From: Corticium candelabrum
Taxonomy: Eukaryota > Porifera > Homoscleromorpha > Homosclerophorida > Plakinidae
Length of the DNA: 64,000 bases
Reading direction: 5' to 3'
NCBI RefSeq assembly: GCF_963422355.1
Contig: NC_085093.1
Span: 2,912,003 to 2,976,002, forward strand
Shown: positions 22,172 to 34,082 of the stretch, piece after piece
How the letters are laid out: each line of letters opens with the position of its first letter
Numbering within the stretch: position 1 is the stretch's first letter
Position numbers and translations under genes: made by a program
The notes under the pieces: generated by a model
What the model was told of the DNA's origin: nothing
Database searches by the model: none
The model's input: the letters and a program-made list of their open reading frames with translations, nothing else

Positions 22172-23037
22172 CAGGCGCGGATCCAGCATTCAATTTCGTT
22201 TAGTGCCCAAGTTAATATTAATTAGATATTTGAACCTCCCCAATTTAATATTAATGAGAAATTTGAACTTGATATTGTTGCTAATATTAAATTTAAAGAA
22301 GAACAATACGACTTCATGACAACGAATACTATCAGCAAGAGCCATCCTGTGAAAATGCTTCATCAATAAGGTTTGTAAGTTCCATTCTACGAGGATGCTT
22401 CCTAGCAAAGTCATTAATGATAGCTTCATAGTCAATGTCTAAACCATAATGAAAATGCATGAGTGCGAGACCATTAAGGCGGAGTTGGCCAATGGTTGAC
22501 CGTAGGTAAGTCTTTAGGCGGCGGAGACCACTGATACTTCTCTCACAACTGCATGTTGTGACAGGTATGGTGCACATTAACTTCAGAAGTACGTTGATAT
22601 TAGGGTAGTATAGGCTACCGAATATCGATGCATGCAATCCACTGATATCTACTAGTAGAGCTGCGAAGTTTCACACTTTCTTAGCAGGTATATACTCGTA
22701 CCCAAGTACCTGTCAGAAGCACTGAGTTTCCGCCCATTTGTATATCCTATAAGCCCAAGATCATATGGCGGATCGACTGCATCCAGACCATCCAGAGGAG
22801 CATGCGATGGTGCTGCAGTTCTCCTTGTCGGGCCTTCAACTTCAGTATCTGGTAAAGTGTCGTTACTTGTGTTTTGAACCTCCAACCGAGGTACTTTAAA
22901 CCCGAAGAGCTCTAAACTTGACTGCCGCTTAGACATCGCCGCCAAACATCCGGGAAGAACGTCCGGGAAATGGGTGACACACCCCCTAGGGACCTTGGTG
23001 CCCGGGCACCTCGGGCCTTATGGTAGATCCGCGCCTG
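22172..23037 (-). mobile_element. hAT deletion derivative with transposase remnants
   Basis: 866 bp bounded by CAGGCGCGGATC inverted ends and TGTGG duplicates; the intact unit (42960-42975) shows the empty site GCAGGTGTGGGAAGG. On the minus strand one frame (22652-22945) starts MAAMSKRQSSLELFGFKVPR, the N terminus of a ZMYM-like hAT transposase, and another (22332-22637) contains CERSISGLRRLKTYLRSTIG and LNGLALMHFH, the hAT dimerisation domain. The catalytic middle is missing. A 5 bp duplication is short for hAT, so the boundary is approximate. Confidence 0.85.
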
Positions 23038-23703
23038 TGTGGGAAGGTGGTTTGGTGTGCTATTACAGAAACACTTAGTTCTTGTTGACAAGCTCAAAGT
23101 CTGAGAGCATTTCCATGAAAACCCTTTTGACTGTTGATACTTAAAATATGAAGGAAATAGAACCAAGATGTACTGTGTACTCACAGAACTAAAGGGCCAA
23201 ACTTGACATGTCAAGCAGCCTGAATGTCTGGGTCCATAAGTAAACCACATTTTGTTATGTCACAAAAATTAGTGGCTCCCGATATTTATGAGAAGTTGGT
23301 GCTGAAATCAGTGAAATAATTACAGTGTGTGTGGTAGTAGCTTGTCACTATGATTGTGTTACTGTCATGAGTCTGAGTAACTTACTTGTGGCTACAGTCA
23401 GACCTCATTATTCCAACTACATTTGTCCCACTGGTTTCTGGCCTTACTAACCCAACTGTTGGATTAGTGGTAACAAATACTAAGTGACCATGTAAATTGG
23501 TTTCAGGTGTACCACTTGGTCAGAAAGTGAGGGTGTGGGAGTAATGAGGTCTGATTGTATTCAGCTGCATAAATAGATCTGTTTATTTTCTGACTGATAC
23601 TCACTACATCAAGTGTAAGTTAGAGATCCATTAGTTGCAAATTGCTGTTGAGTAGTGCTTAGTCAGGTATAAAGCCTTAAAGTTTTCTATAATTTATTGC
23701 CTC

Positions 23704-23736
23704 GGGCACACACGCACACACACACACACACACACA

Positions 23737-23810
<74 letters not shown>

Positions 23811-23832
23811 ACACCACACACACACCACACAC
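23704..23832. repeat. (CA)n microsatellite
   Basis: About 125 bp; the paralogous tract is at 43636-43778 in intron 1 of the intact gene. Confidence 0.95.
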
Positions 23833-24212
23833 CAGTCTGACTGACAGACTAACAGTATTAAAACCCACTGCATCAAAAACGATGATAAACACAAGACAAA
23901 CACTCAGTCACATTTTAATAATCTTTTAGAGCAACTTAGTCCGCAATTGGCACATAATCCAATGCAAGAACGATCAACACTAGATTAGACTCAAAATCTG
24001 ATGTAGAAAAGCAAGATCCGCCCACAACTATTTCCACTTAAAATTTAAAAAATATACATTGTATGTAATTATCTATACAATTATGGTAAATGTTTGTATT
24101 AAATTTAAATTGATTAGTTTATAATATAATTAATTAATTGTCATGAATTAATTATATTAATATCAATAATCATATTTGTAAATTAAGTAATGTATATCTG
24201 CCTACTGTATAT
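23833..24212. other. AT-rich intron 1 sequence of the pseudogene
   Basis: Closely matches 43779-44153. No gene seen. Confidence 0.7.
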
Positions 24213-25240
24213 CAGGGAGTGCTACCGCACTCCCTATGTAGGGATGCGAAGAATCTAAAATGGCGGCCCATACAAAAGTATCTGTACAGGGACTATTTGG
24301 TCGTGGGGACTATTTGGTCGCGGGCAATTATCTCGCTCCTATTTGGTTCTCGAAACCGTTTAACTAGGGCTTATTTGGTTTGGCCACCTGCAGGGACTAT
24401 TTAGTCGCGTGGACTATTTGGTTTCGCATTTATTGCGCCTCGAATCGGCACTCTGCAACTCTTACAGCTGTACGAGACGGACGCGAACGACGTGACGATG
24501 GCCATGATAATTTTCACGCGTCTCCCAGACGTCTCGATGAGCCGAAATCGAGTGCGACCTGCTTCTTCTTCGTTTGTATTTGGCTTCATATGAAAACCGA
24601 AGTCATCACCACATTGTCGATCGCAATTTTGTGTGTCTGACGTTTCGTTTTGAGGAAAATGTCGGCTCGTCTGGTAGTGGGCGTGTCGAAAGTAGGCGGA
24701 GTAAGAATGTCTTGTGGGCTACAAGGTAAACAAACATCTGTGTGTTGTTGCACTAGCGAGGACGACTACAGTTGTAGCTCTAGCACAACGTTTGCAAGGT
24801 GGAAAGTCGCTTGACAGCGGACTAGAACGTTTGTATATTACACTAAATTCGCTGAAGTATAGTATTCGTATAGCCTCGGAATTCAGTCAGTCTAGACTAT
24901 TCCTTCGCCCTTTACAAAACTACATTACTCTGCAAAGGGAAGTTTGGTTGGACGCGTATACTTTCAGGAACGCTTCTCCCAGGATACTGATAACGCCACA
25001 AAGTGAGAAAAAACACGAGAAGTGGTACAACAGTTTCAATGGAATATTATCACCGATCTATATAATTCAAAGCAAAATCCTAATTATTACGAATAAGAAA
25101 CAATCTTGAATACACTACCAAGGCACACAAAAAACAACCAAACAACAGAGCTAGACAAAGAGACCGAGAAACAGCTAAAATTAGGCATTGGTTCAGAAAT
25201 AATATTGGACAACAATATCACGGTACAAAAACAAGCAAAC

Positions 25241-25274
<34 letters not shown>

Positions 25275-25446
25275 TTATTTTATTTTCGATACAAACAATT
25301 ACATGATCTAGTCGCAAGACCGTAGCAAAGCTAGAATTTCTAAATCAATTAACGGAATAAGCTTAATTATAATGTTTCAGTCATTATAAGAAGTCCTCTA
25401 CCTTACACTGTTGATTAATCCCTTTGTTTACTCAAATACCCAATTA

Positions 25447-25938
25447 AGTGTTGAAATACTGGCTTCTACACATCGAACCAAAGAAGAAGATATCGATGAA
25501 TTAGATGGTAGGTGATTATACGTATATAGACAGATATTAATTTACTGGAGGACTCTAACGTCTACTGCGGAAGTGTGTATTCTGAATCTCGTAACAGATA
25601 GATTGCATTGCAGAGATTTAATTCTTATTATACGTGTACAATTATACAATTAATTAGTTGCAGTGTCTTTAATGAAACTAACGGATCGGTATTTTGCAGG
25701 TATCCACTGTACTGTCAAAGACCTAAACAATACGATAGCCAAACTAGAAAAGAAAAATGCTATCAAGGCATTGTTGGATGCGCGTCCAACAACTACACAA
25801 GCAAACTTTTCCAGAACAACAACCATGGCAGAAAGCATGAAGCAATGGAAACATGTTACAATAGGTGCGAGATATTCAATACAAGTCATCAAGTACGTGC
25901 AGCAATATTTTACCAAATGGTATTTTGCAAATTGCTGA
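25447..25938 (+). CDS. Unknown small protein inside the inverted-repeat element
   Basis: Two frames join in phase across a GT-AG intron (25508-25699): LSVEILASTHRTKEEDIDELD, then GIHCTVKDLNNTIAKLEKKN through FTKWYFANC and a stop at 25938, about 100 residues. It is Lys/Thr-rich with a short coiled-coil-like stretch. The start codon and any upstream exon are not found; the acidic frame following (DDEIDTFEEFMGQSEDW, about 25937-26053) might be another exon. No family recognised. It may be the element's own gene, a captured host exon, or chance. Confidence 0.3.
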
Positions 25939-26539
25939 CGACGAAATCGACACGTTCGAGGAATTTATGGGCCAGTCAGAAGACTGGAAATACTGTGCAA
26001 AAGCAAAGCACGCATTATTTCATATACTAGCTTTTCATCACCTGCAATCATGAGCAGCAGACAACATTGCTGTGGCAATGGATACAATATTGTCAAGTGA
26101 CTGATTAGTAATGTACTGTTGCAGACGTAGATTGTATAGTTACCTGTCATGTAATGTAAGCGAGTACACACGATTGCAATAAACTTCTTTGTTTTGCACT
26201 AATTTGCAGTTTAATAACCGCAGTTCAAGGACATCGCAACATAATACAACTATTATAACTGCATGGCAGCGAATGGCCAACGCAATGATTTACTTAGAGC
26301 TGGGGCCTCTTAGTTACGAATAGGCTAATTATTAAGAAATATAATAAATAAGACAGACAGACAGACAGACAGATTATATTTGAACTCTTGCTCTATTAAT
26401 AACAATAGACAGACAGACAGACAGACTAACAGACAAAAAGACAGTCAGACAGACTGACTAACATACAGACAGACAGGCTGTTTTCGCAGGTTGCATATCC
26501 ATCATCGCAGGAAGCCGAGTACAGCATGCAGACAACAGA

Positions 26540-26600
26540 CCGGACAGCTAACTGCGGCACATCTCTTTTGCGCGCACTCTGGTCTGGAAGTTCGAGGCTA
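26540..26600. mobile_element. Single end of a TAGCCTCG-type element
   Basis: CTCTGGTCTGGAAGTTCGAG followed by GCTA matches the right end of the element at 34083-34741. Only one end is present. Confidence 0.6.
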
Positions 26601-27082
26601 CACGTACACTCCGAGATCAGATCATGTTTGTTTACCTTGTAACCCACAAGAGATTCTTACTCCGCCTGCTTTCGACACGCCCGCTACCAGACGAGCCGAG
26701 ATTTGCCTCAAAACGAAACGTCAGACAAGCAAAATTGCGATCGACAATGTCGTGATGACTTCGGTATTCATAGGAAGCCAAATACAAACGAAGAAGAAGC
26801 AGGTCGCACTCGATTTCGGCTTATCGAGACGTCTGGGAGACGCGTGAAAATTATCATGACCATCGTCACGTCGTTCGAGTTCGTTTCATATTACAGCTGT
26901 AAGAATTGGAGAGTGCCGATTCGAGACGCAATAAATGCGAAACCAAATAGTCCACGCGACCAAATAGTCCCTGCAGATGGCCGAAACCAAATAAGCCCTA
27001 GTTAAACGGTTTTGAGAAACAAATAGGAGCGAGATAATTGCCCGCGACCAAATAGTCCACGCGACCAAATAGTCCCTGTACA

Positions 27083-27646
27083 CACATTTCACATTTCACA
27101 TTTCACTTTTGTCAGCCAGGTTAGCGCCTCACTCGAAGCAGCTACAACGACGAGAGTCACACCAAACGATTCGCTCTTGTCCGAAGAATTGCACTGACCC
27201 AACAGCTAGAAATGTGCAAAGTCACTTTGTATCAGTCAACTGCTGCCATGCAGTTCCACGTACTGCTTCCCACAACGCCATGTTGTTCCGGTCACGTGTG
27301 TACATGTGACTACCGTTTGGAAGCCTAGCTGCCACTTCCACCTGCTGCTACATGCTGCTTACAGTTGCGTGTAGTTGAACATGTACGACTATGTTCAACG
27401 GCGCGACGTCCTGTCTGACTCTCTGTGCATGTAAGCGTGTATCTCTTTCGTGGAACCCTACGTAATGGGAGTTGTTTATAGATGCAGTCGGTGTTATTAC
27501 GTACATCCGTCAGCTGCTACGTACTTCCGTGTATGCTGAGCGTAACGTGGGAGTTGTCTAGAGATGCAATCAAAGATTGAAATCCCGGCCGAGCTGCATA
27601 CGTTTACTAGGACTATCGTTTCCATTTCAAACTACACAAGTCTAAA
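27083..27646. other. Right part of composite insertion, no gene seen
   Basis: 27100-27310 is homologous to 52325-52520. No coding sequence recognised. Confidence 0.5.
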
Positions 27647-27946
27647 AAGATTTTGAGAAAATGATGGGTATGTAGGGGTGGGTATGTACTTATGTCATTT
27701 ATAAGCCCATCTCCTACATCACAATCTTTTTACCTAAAAAATAAAAGAACATTTTGAGAAAATGATGGGTATGTAGGGATGGGTATGTACTTAATCATGC
27801 TCATCTCCCATATCACAATCTTTTCACCTAAATTAATTAAAACGCAGCAATCGTGTGTGACACTCACAGTACTGGATTGTGATGTAGGAGATGAGCATGA
27901 TTAAGTACATACCCATCCCTACATACCCATCATTTTTTCAAAATGT
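27647..27946. mobile_element. Foldback element, nested copies
   Basis: ATTTTGAGAAAATGATGGGT starts a roughly 70 bp arm at 27751 whose reverse complement ends near 27946; a partial extra left arm lies at 27647-27736. A related copy, itself interrupted, is at 52990-53630. Confidence 0.75.
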
Positions 27947-28439
27947 TTTTTTTATTTCTTTTATAACATATGGTCTCATCCTTTCGTGTCTTTCCTAATT
28001 TTGTCTTTATTCTAGGTAAAACACGATCCCAAGCATCGTGCAGCCAACCTCCTCGAATTGCTTCGTCACATTCGCCTTCCCGTCTTGCCGACCGATTTCC
28101 TCATCAAACACGTCGATTGCGAGGAGCTCATACGAAGCAAGGTGGAATGTCGAGACATCGTAGACGAAGCTAAACGATATCATCTCGTGAAAGGTTTGCG
28201 TCACTTGAAAGATCTAGCTCCCACCACAGGCATATCCCAGGAAATCGTGCGTCGGGAAATTGTTTACAATCGGCGGGAAGAAATCGTCGGAAAGCATTAC
28301 TCGTAGTGTAGAATGTTACAATAACAGATCGAATAGTTGGAGTCGTGAGCCGGACATGATTGTTCGTCGTCAGCAGCTGTGGCGTATTGAAGGAACGGTT
28401 GTATAACGTTGGAGGGTCGGATGGATCGATGAGGTTGAG

Positions 28440-28440
<1 letters not shown>

Positions 28441-28503
<63 letters not shown>
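28441..28503. repeat. (GT)n tract at a duplication breakpoint
   Basis: BTB-Kelch exon 2 ends at GAGTAGTGTG and merges into GT repeats; to the right, sequence matches the area after 1854. The junction thus lies inside the microsatellite. Confidence 0.9.
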
Positions 28504-28504
<1 letters not shown>

Positions 28505-28680
28505 AGGGTTGCAGGTAATAGTCACAGTGATAGCGAGCTATGGCATAATTTTCTTAAGCAAGAAACTTACACACAATTGCTTCTCTCGACTCAGAAGTAT
28601 AAATGAGTACCTGGTCATTGACTGGGGTGGACATAAACCGCTGGCTTGGCAGTAACATCGTGCAGCAGACGGGTACTGCT

Positions 28681-28711
<31 letters not shown>

Positions 28712-28829
28712 TTCAATACATATATTTTCCATTTAAATCAAACATTTACATCATGACTCATTGAGCAACCTAACACTAACACAACAAGACCATTATGGTC
28801 CTGAAGCATACAAATTTACACTGAGCAAA
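28504..28829. other. Duplicon segment, TGTC tract
   Basis: Matches 1854-2060 and 2370-2510. A short TGTC tract lies at 28676-28712. No gene seen. Confidence 0.6.
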
Positions 28830-28958
28830 TGTAGTAGTTTAGTGTTGTTTGGGGGAGGCGTCTCGGCGGCGACTGCGCAGTGCGAGAGACCAAATTTGTT
28901 TGGCGGACCTCGTTGTGTTGTTGAGTTAGAGTGCTAATACAGGAGTCTAGATACCACA
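28830..28958 (+). repeat. 5' LTR
   Basis: 129 bp, TGTAGTAG to ACCACA, preceded by GCAAA. The paralogous empty site reads GAGCAAACTACATTTC near 2503. Confidence 0.93.
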
Positions 28959-31900
28959 TATTGGCGACGAGGCAAAGAACGAAACATGACATTGATGATT
29001 GGGAAAGTGGGGCCTTTGATGGAACTCAAGATGAATGGGAACACTACGTCGAATGACTAGGGTTTTATTTCACGGCAAACAAGGTGACTGACAAAGACCA
29101 ACGAAAGGCAGAGTTGTTGAGCGTATGTGGCGCTCAAACGTACAAACTCATCCGCAGCCTTTTCGCGCCGCAAACACCGGATGCAGTCGAATATGACGAC
29201 ATCGTCACGAGAGTCCAAGATCACGTGAGACCAAAGTCTTCTGTTATTCTACAACGGTTTAGATTAACAGTTTGAACAGGAAGGAAGGTGAGTCTGTGGC
29301 GGATTTCGTGACGGAATTGCGTCGATTATTGACAGACTGTGCCTTTGGGATACTCTCTCAGACATGCTAAGAGACAGACTGGTGTGCGGGATAAATGAAG
29401 AGAAGATTTAGTGGAGACCCTTGCAAGAAGTCAACTTGACATTTGAGGACGTCCTACAGATTGTCCGAGCGATGGAAACAGCTGCGAAAAATTTGCTAGA
29501 AATGCAACAAGGTGGTCTTACGTCGACAGCAACTCAAGCACCAGTGGCAGTACTTCAGACATCAAGTAGGAGGGACCATACACCAGAAAAGAGTAAGTGT
29601 TCTCGTTGTTTGGCTTGGCACCTTCGCAAGCCATGCCGTTTTCAGACAGCAGAGTGTAGGAAGTGCAAGAAGCGGGGCCATATCGCGAGAGCGTGCCGAA
29701 GTCAGTCAAATCAACAAGAAGAATCAAAGGCAGCCCACCAAATAGGCCACCAAAAGGATTTCCAGGAATTAGAAGAAATGTTGGAGACGGCAATGAACGC
29801 TGTACACATAGTGGGGCGTGGCAATGAAGTGAAACCACTCAAGGTAGAAGTTGTGATTAATCAGCAGAAGGTGGAGATGGAGATAGATACTGGGGCAGCG
29901 ATAACTCTGGTGAATGAAGCTACTTTCAAGGCATTATGGTCTAAACGGAAAGCCCCCGGTTTTCGTAGGCCACAAGTACAATTACGGACATATTCAGGGG
30001 AATCACTAACTTTGGTTGGTGAAACAGATGTGAAAGTGAGATATGGACAGCAAGTGGCTTTCCTGCCATTGATCATTGTCAAAGGCAAGGGTCCAAATTT
30101 GTTCAGTAGAAACTGGATGCAGACCCTAAAACTGAAATGGGAAGAGATTTTCCACCTCCATATCAATGGTAGAACATCACACGTGAAAGGAAGGATTCAA
30201 CATAAGGAGCTCATCACCAAATACCAGGAAGTATTCAAGGAGGAGATGGGACTACTGGAGGGAGCAACAGCATCGATAGCGGTGAGAGCGGATACCGCAC
30301 CTCGGTTTTTCAAGCCTAGACATGTACCATATGCTTACAAAGAGCTAGTCGAACGGGAGTTGAGACGGTTGGAACGAGACAAAATTATAGAAGCCGTTCG
30401 ATTCTTTAATTGGGCTGCTCCAGTAGAACCGGTTCTAAAAAGGACGGTTCAATCAGGATATGCGGTGACTTTAGGTTGACGATTAAGCAGGCTGATCCTT
30501 ATGAGAAATACCTATTGCCATAGATCAATGATACATTTGCCTCTTTAGCTGGAAGTCAGTTGTTCACCAAGTTAGATCTGAGCCAAGCTTATCAGCAGGT
30601 AGCGTTGGATGAGACGTCGCAAAAATACGTAGTCATAAATACTCACTTGGGGATGTTCAAGTACAAACGCCTACCTTTTGGGGTGGCCTCGGGTCCAGCC
30701 ATTTTTCAAAGGGTAATGGACACTCTCCTTCAGGATATTCCCATGACAGTGGTCTATTTAGACGATATTCTAGTGACAGGACGTTGTCTGGAGGACCACT
30801 TGTAGAACCTAGAAATGGTATTACAACGCCGAGCCAACTTGGGATTGCGACTAAAGCTGGCTAAATGCGCGTTTTTGCAGAAAGAAATCAGTTACTTAGG
30901 CCATACCATCAACAGCCATGGGCTAGCACCAGACAAGAAGAAAGTGATGGCTATTCAAGCTGCACCTGAACCCAAAAAGTGTTACGGAATTACGGTCCTT
31001 CTTGGGTATGATTAATTACTATGGCCGGTTTTTACCGAAGCTGGCTTCAAGGCTGGCTCCACTGTATCAGCTTTTGCGCCAGAACGTACGTTGGCAGTGG
31101 AAAGATGAGCATAAGGAAGCGTTCAGACGAGCGAAGGAGGCTCTCCAGTCTAGTCAAGTGATAATACATTCTGACCCAATTAAGGAAGTCATCGTAGCCT
31201 GTGATGCCTCACCGTACGGGGTAGGAGACGTGCTTTCACACAGGCTAGCGACGGTACCGAGCGACCAACCTCTTTCGCATCTAGGAGCTTGGCTGAAGCA
31301 GAAAGGAGATATGCGCAGATAGACCGCGAAGCACTCGCATTGCTGTTCGGAGTGAAGAAGTTCCACCAATACTTGAGTGGAAGAGCATTTACAATCCTTA
31401 CCGATCACAAGCCGTTGGTCTCGTTGTTAGGAGAGAATAAGGGCGTGCCGTTGATGGCATCAGGTCGCATGCAGCGTTGGGCAATAATGTTGTGTGGCTA
31501 TCAGTATAAACGACGTTATCGACCAGGGACGACAAATGCCAACGCCGATGCACTCAGTCGGTTACCTTTGTCTGTTAAACCAGAAGTGACAGAGAATCCT
31601 AGTGAATCGGTGCTATCACTGCACATCTTGGAAATAACCCCTGCCAGACCGATAACAACTGTACAACTTCGGCAATTTACAGACAGAGATGGACAACTGG
31701 CAACTGTCAGGCATTCTGTATTGAGTGGATGGCAGAGAGAAGTAGACTCCGAGCTCAGACATTACTGGAATCACCGGCACGAGTTAAGTGTCTTGGGTGG
31801 TTGTGTACTGTGGGGGTCGCGAGTCATTATACCTCAGAAGGCGTGGCCGATGGTGTTAGAGGAATTACATGAGCCTCACCCAGGGGTATCTGAAATGAGA

Positions 31901-33007
31901 AGCCTAGCCAGAAGCTACATTTGGTGGCCGGGGTTGGATGCTGATATAGAGAAGATAGCAAAATCTTGCGGGACATGCCAAGAGCATCAGCGATCACCAC
32001 CAAAAGCTCCTCTTCACCCTTGGGCACAGCCAGAACGTGCGTGGTCGAGATTACATATCGACTTTGCTGGGCCATTCTTGGGGCGGTGGTTCTTTATACT
32101 GTCAGATGCGTACTCTAAATGGTTGGAAGTAAACCACTGAGTTTCCCCGCAACTGGACCTACCATTCGGGTGCTGCAGTCTATTTTTGCGACTCACGGAC
32201 TACCTGAAATCATGGTCAGTGATAGTGGCTCGGCCTTTACGAGTCAAGAATTTGGGAAATTTATGAAGAGCAAGGGAATTGTGCATATTACAACTGCACT
32301 CTACCACCCGTCCTCTAATGGGCTGGCTGAGACGGCGGTTCAAACATTCAAGGCAGCCATGAAGCGAATGAAAACGACAGGGAACACTGTACAGAATCAC
32401 ACCACACGCGACAACAGGGGAGGAGCCAGCTGTGATTCTGATGGGACGGAGACCAAGGAGCTTCCTTGACTTACTACATCCGGACCTGGCGAGAAAGACA
32501 AGGAAAGCACAAGAACAACAAAGGAAGGATGATGACAAATCTTGCAGTTACCGGAATCTGTAGACGGGGCAAACAGTGCTTGTGCGTAACTTTGGCAGGG
32601 GCCAGGATTGGTTAGCAGGCGTGGTTGAGAGTCAAACGGGACCCTTATCTTTCAGAGTGAGGTTAGAGGACGGACGGTTAGCCAAGCGACACATGGATCA
32701 CGTTCGACAGAGAACGACTGAGACTAAAAGTTCAGAGGGGCAAGCATGATGGAGGACAGTCTCAACATTGGGGTAGACCAACAGCAAGGAGAAGAGAGCA
32801 CAAGATTGTCAACAGCAACGAACGCTCCGGACGTCACCAAACATCAGCAAACAGAACAAGCAGAGACCGAGACTGATCAGCAATTGGAAATGAAAGCTGC
32901 CGACGTTTCGCCTGTCCTCCGGCGTTCCGCACGGATTTCGAGACCTCCGGAAAGACTGGATCTGTAGTGTAGTAATTTGGGAACTTAGAAAATTTAGAGG
33001 GAAGAAA

Positions 33008-33136
33008 TGTAGTAGTCTAGGGTTGTTTGGGGGAGGCGTCTCGGGGGCGTCTGCGCATTGCGCGAGACTATGTTTGTTTGGCGGACTTCGTTGTGTTGTT
33101 GAGTTAGAGTGCTAATACACGAGTCTAGATACCACA
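33008..33136 (+). repeat. 3' LTR
   Basis: 129 bp copy of the 5' LTR, followed by GCAAA; a purine-rich stretch (AGAGGGAAGAAA) precedes it as polypurine tract. Confidence 0.93.
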
Positions 33137-33188
33137 GCAAACTACATTTCTTTGTAGTTTGATTGTTTGGTGTGTAGATCAATGAAAA

Positions 33189-33491
33189 CTACATTGATTG
33201 TTTTCTGCCTGTTTTGTTGACCCAGACGCTTCTTACCCCACTATCTCCTGTTTCGACTCTTTCAACGACGACTCGCTCGTTTGTTTTCTTGAAATCGTGT
33301 TGGGAATTTGAGAATGCCATGCCTGCTCCTAGTCCTGTGGCAAAGGCTATAGGCCTCGGACGTCTGCTGAAGACGAGCAGTGAGAAGAGAGCTCCCACGC
33401 CAAATCCAGCGCCGGATTTAATCAGTAAGTCGCTCAAACAGCGATCCCACTTTCTACCGATCTCTTCCTACCTTGTCTGAGCGCTCGACAT
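33189..33491 (-). pseudogene. MIC10 (MINOS1) pseudogene, copy B
   Basis: Minus strand reads MSSAQTR, a TAG at codon 8, then EEIGRKWDRCLSDLLIKSG, GAGFGVGALFSLLVF (first membrane segment with the glycine zipper), FATGLGAGMAF (second segment) and SNSQHDFKKTNERVVVERVE. Apart from the stop it keeps every Mic10 landmark, better than copy A. Length (about 100 residues) exceeds the human 78 through a longer C-terminal tail. No intron could remove the stop: the only GT-AG pair would be 18 bp. Most likely dead, though a stop this close to the start leaves slight doubt. Confidence 0.85.
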
Positions 33492-33651
33492 CTAGACGTG
33501 TCCCAGATGTAGCCTCGAGTGCACCGTGTGCGCGTCAATCTCTTTCTGACCTATTGTTAGGTTTTCGTTTACAAAATTTGTCACATAATAAGCGTTCTAA
33601 ATCTATTATAGCACCTAGATTATTTATTAAGCATTTAAGCGTATTACATAC

Positions 33652-33926
33652 TGTTATGGGTCGTTTGAAAGAAGGCTAGAGTCGGTACACACGCACAGCG
33701 GAAGACACGCAATAGACAAAAGATATAGGCATCTAACTCGCACCACTAACTTTAACACAACTGTGCAACAACTACTTCTAATATACTAGAGTAGTCAGTA
33801 GAATATATACGTGAGCGGCACCGGCATTCAGTCGTTTCGCTTCAGTCAATGTAAGTACCTCCCCTTTTCCCCAAACGTTATGATAATTTGAGTAACACAA
33901 AAATAGTCGCTTGTTGACACGTGACA
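33652..33926 (-). repeat. 3' LTR of the Gmr1-like element
   Basis: 275 bp, TGTTATGGG to GTGACA in plus orientation, preceded by CATAC. On the element's strand a purine-rich GGAGGGGAGTGG lies just inside. Confidence 0.93.
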
Positions 33927-34082
33927 CCACTCCCCTCCAAGTTGAAACTTTGGGACTTCAACTTTCACTCCTAGTTATCGTCGTCAAGCGAACGATTGAG
34001 AAAGTCGGCGGCATTATTATCTCGTCCCTTGATGGTCTCGATTCGCATTCTAAATCCTTGAAGGTGTAAAGCCCAGCGCATT

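Larger units (their letters stand above)
24283..27082. mobile_element. Unclassified DNA element with ~450 bp inverted repeats
   Basis: Arms at about 24283-24745 and 26632-27082 are reverse complements of each other for some 450 bp with scattered differences. Ends are TGTACAGGGACTATTTGGTC. Within each arm GGACTATTTGG recurs three to four times, a possible transposase-binding array. The 1.9 kb middle holds a two-exon open frame, short ACAG tracts and one end of a TAGCCTCG-type element. I do not recognise the ends or the protein. The paralogous block at 52154 lacks the element but differs nearby, so no clean empty site or target duplication could be read. Confidence 0.75.
24213..27964. mobile_element. 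Composite insertion of about 3.75 kb
   Basis: Absent from the intact unit, where CTGTATAT runs directly into AGAACATATGG (44150 area). The left end has a hairpin (AGGGAGTGC/GCACTCCCT). The outer parts (24236-24282, 27083-27310, 27647-27960) resemble the repeat block at 52105-53640, and a 2.8 kb inverted-repeat element is nested in the middle. The host element is unclassified; no coding sequence seen in its outer parts. Confidence 0.7.
20504..28440 (+). pseudogene. BTB-Kelch pseudogene with insertions, 3' truncated
   Basis: Copy of the gene at 41614-47323. Exon 1 (20504-21535 area) begins MARAFDINRYKHSVKLLH, runs through the BTB domain, is split by a 403 bp hAT element after TEAVD, then continues to LAVIRW and a GTAGGG donor. 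Intron 1 carries a second hAT element and a 3.75 kb composite insertion. Exon 2 (from 28016) has a 4 bp net gain in the KDLAPTTG area that shifts the frame, and ends at a GT tract at 28441 where the duplicon joins other sequence; the remaining Kelch exons are absent. It cannot encode a full protein. Confidence 0.9.
28830..33136 (+). mobile_element. Ty3/gypsy LTR retrotransposon, broken
   Basis: A 4307 bp fossil with both LTRs (129 bp) and a 5 bp target duplication GCAAA. Between them, in the usual Ty3/gypsy order: gag with zinc knuckles (about 29.1-29.75 kb, CRKCKKRGHIARAC), aspartic protease (IDTGAAITL, about 29.88 kb), reverse transcriptase with YLDDIL (about 30.3-31.0 kb), RNase H (about 31.1-31.55 kb) and integrase with HHCC finger and core (about 31.85-32.5 kb). 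TTGGCGACGAGG follows the 5' LTR as a primer-binding candidate. It carries several breaks. The LTRs differ at about 11 of 129 positions by eye, so the copy is old. Confidence 0.93.

Noticed and set aside
25087-25317. Minus-strand frame with [10 protein letters not shown]
   Set aside because: Short ACAG repeat read in reverse.
33189-33437. MIC10 copy B as a working gene
   Set aside because: An in-frame TAG at codon 8, no possible intron to remove it and no downstream ATG before the first membrane segment.
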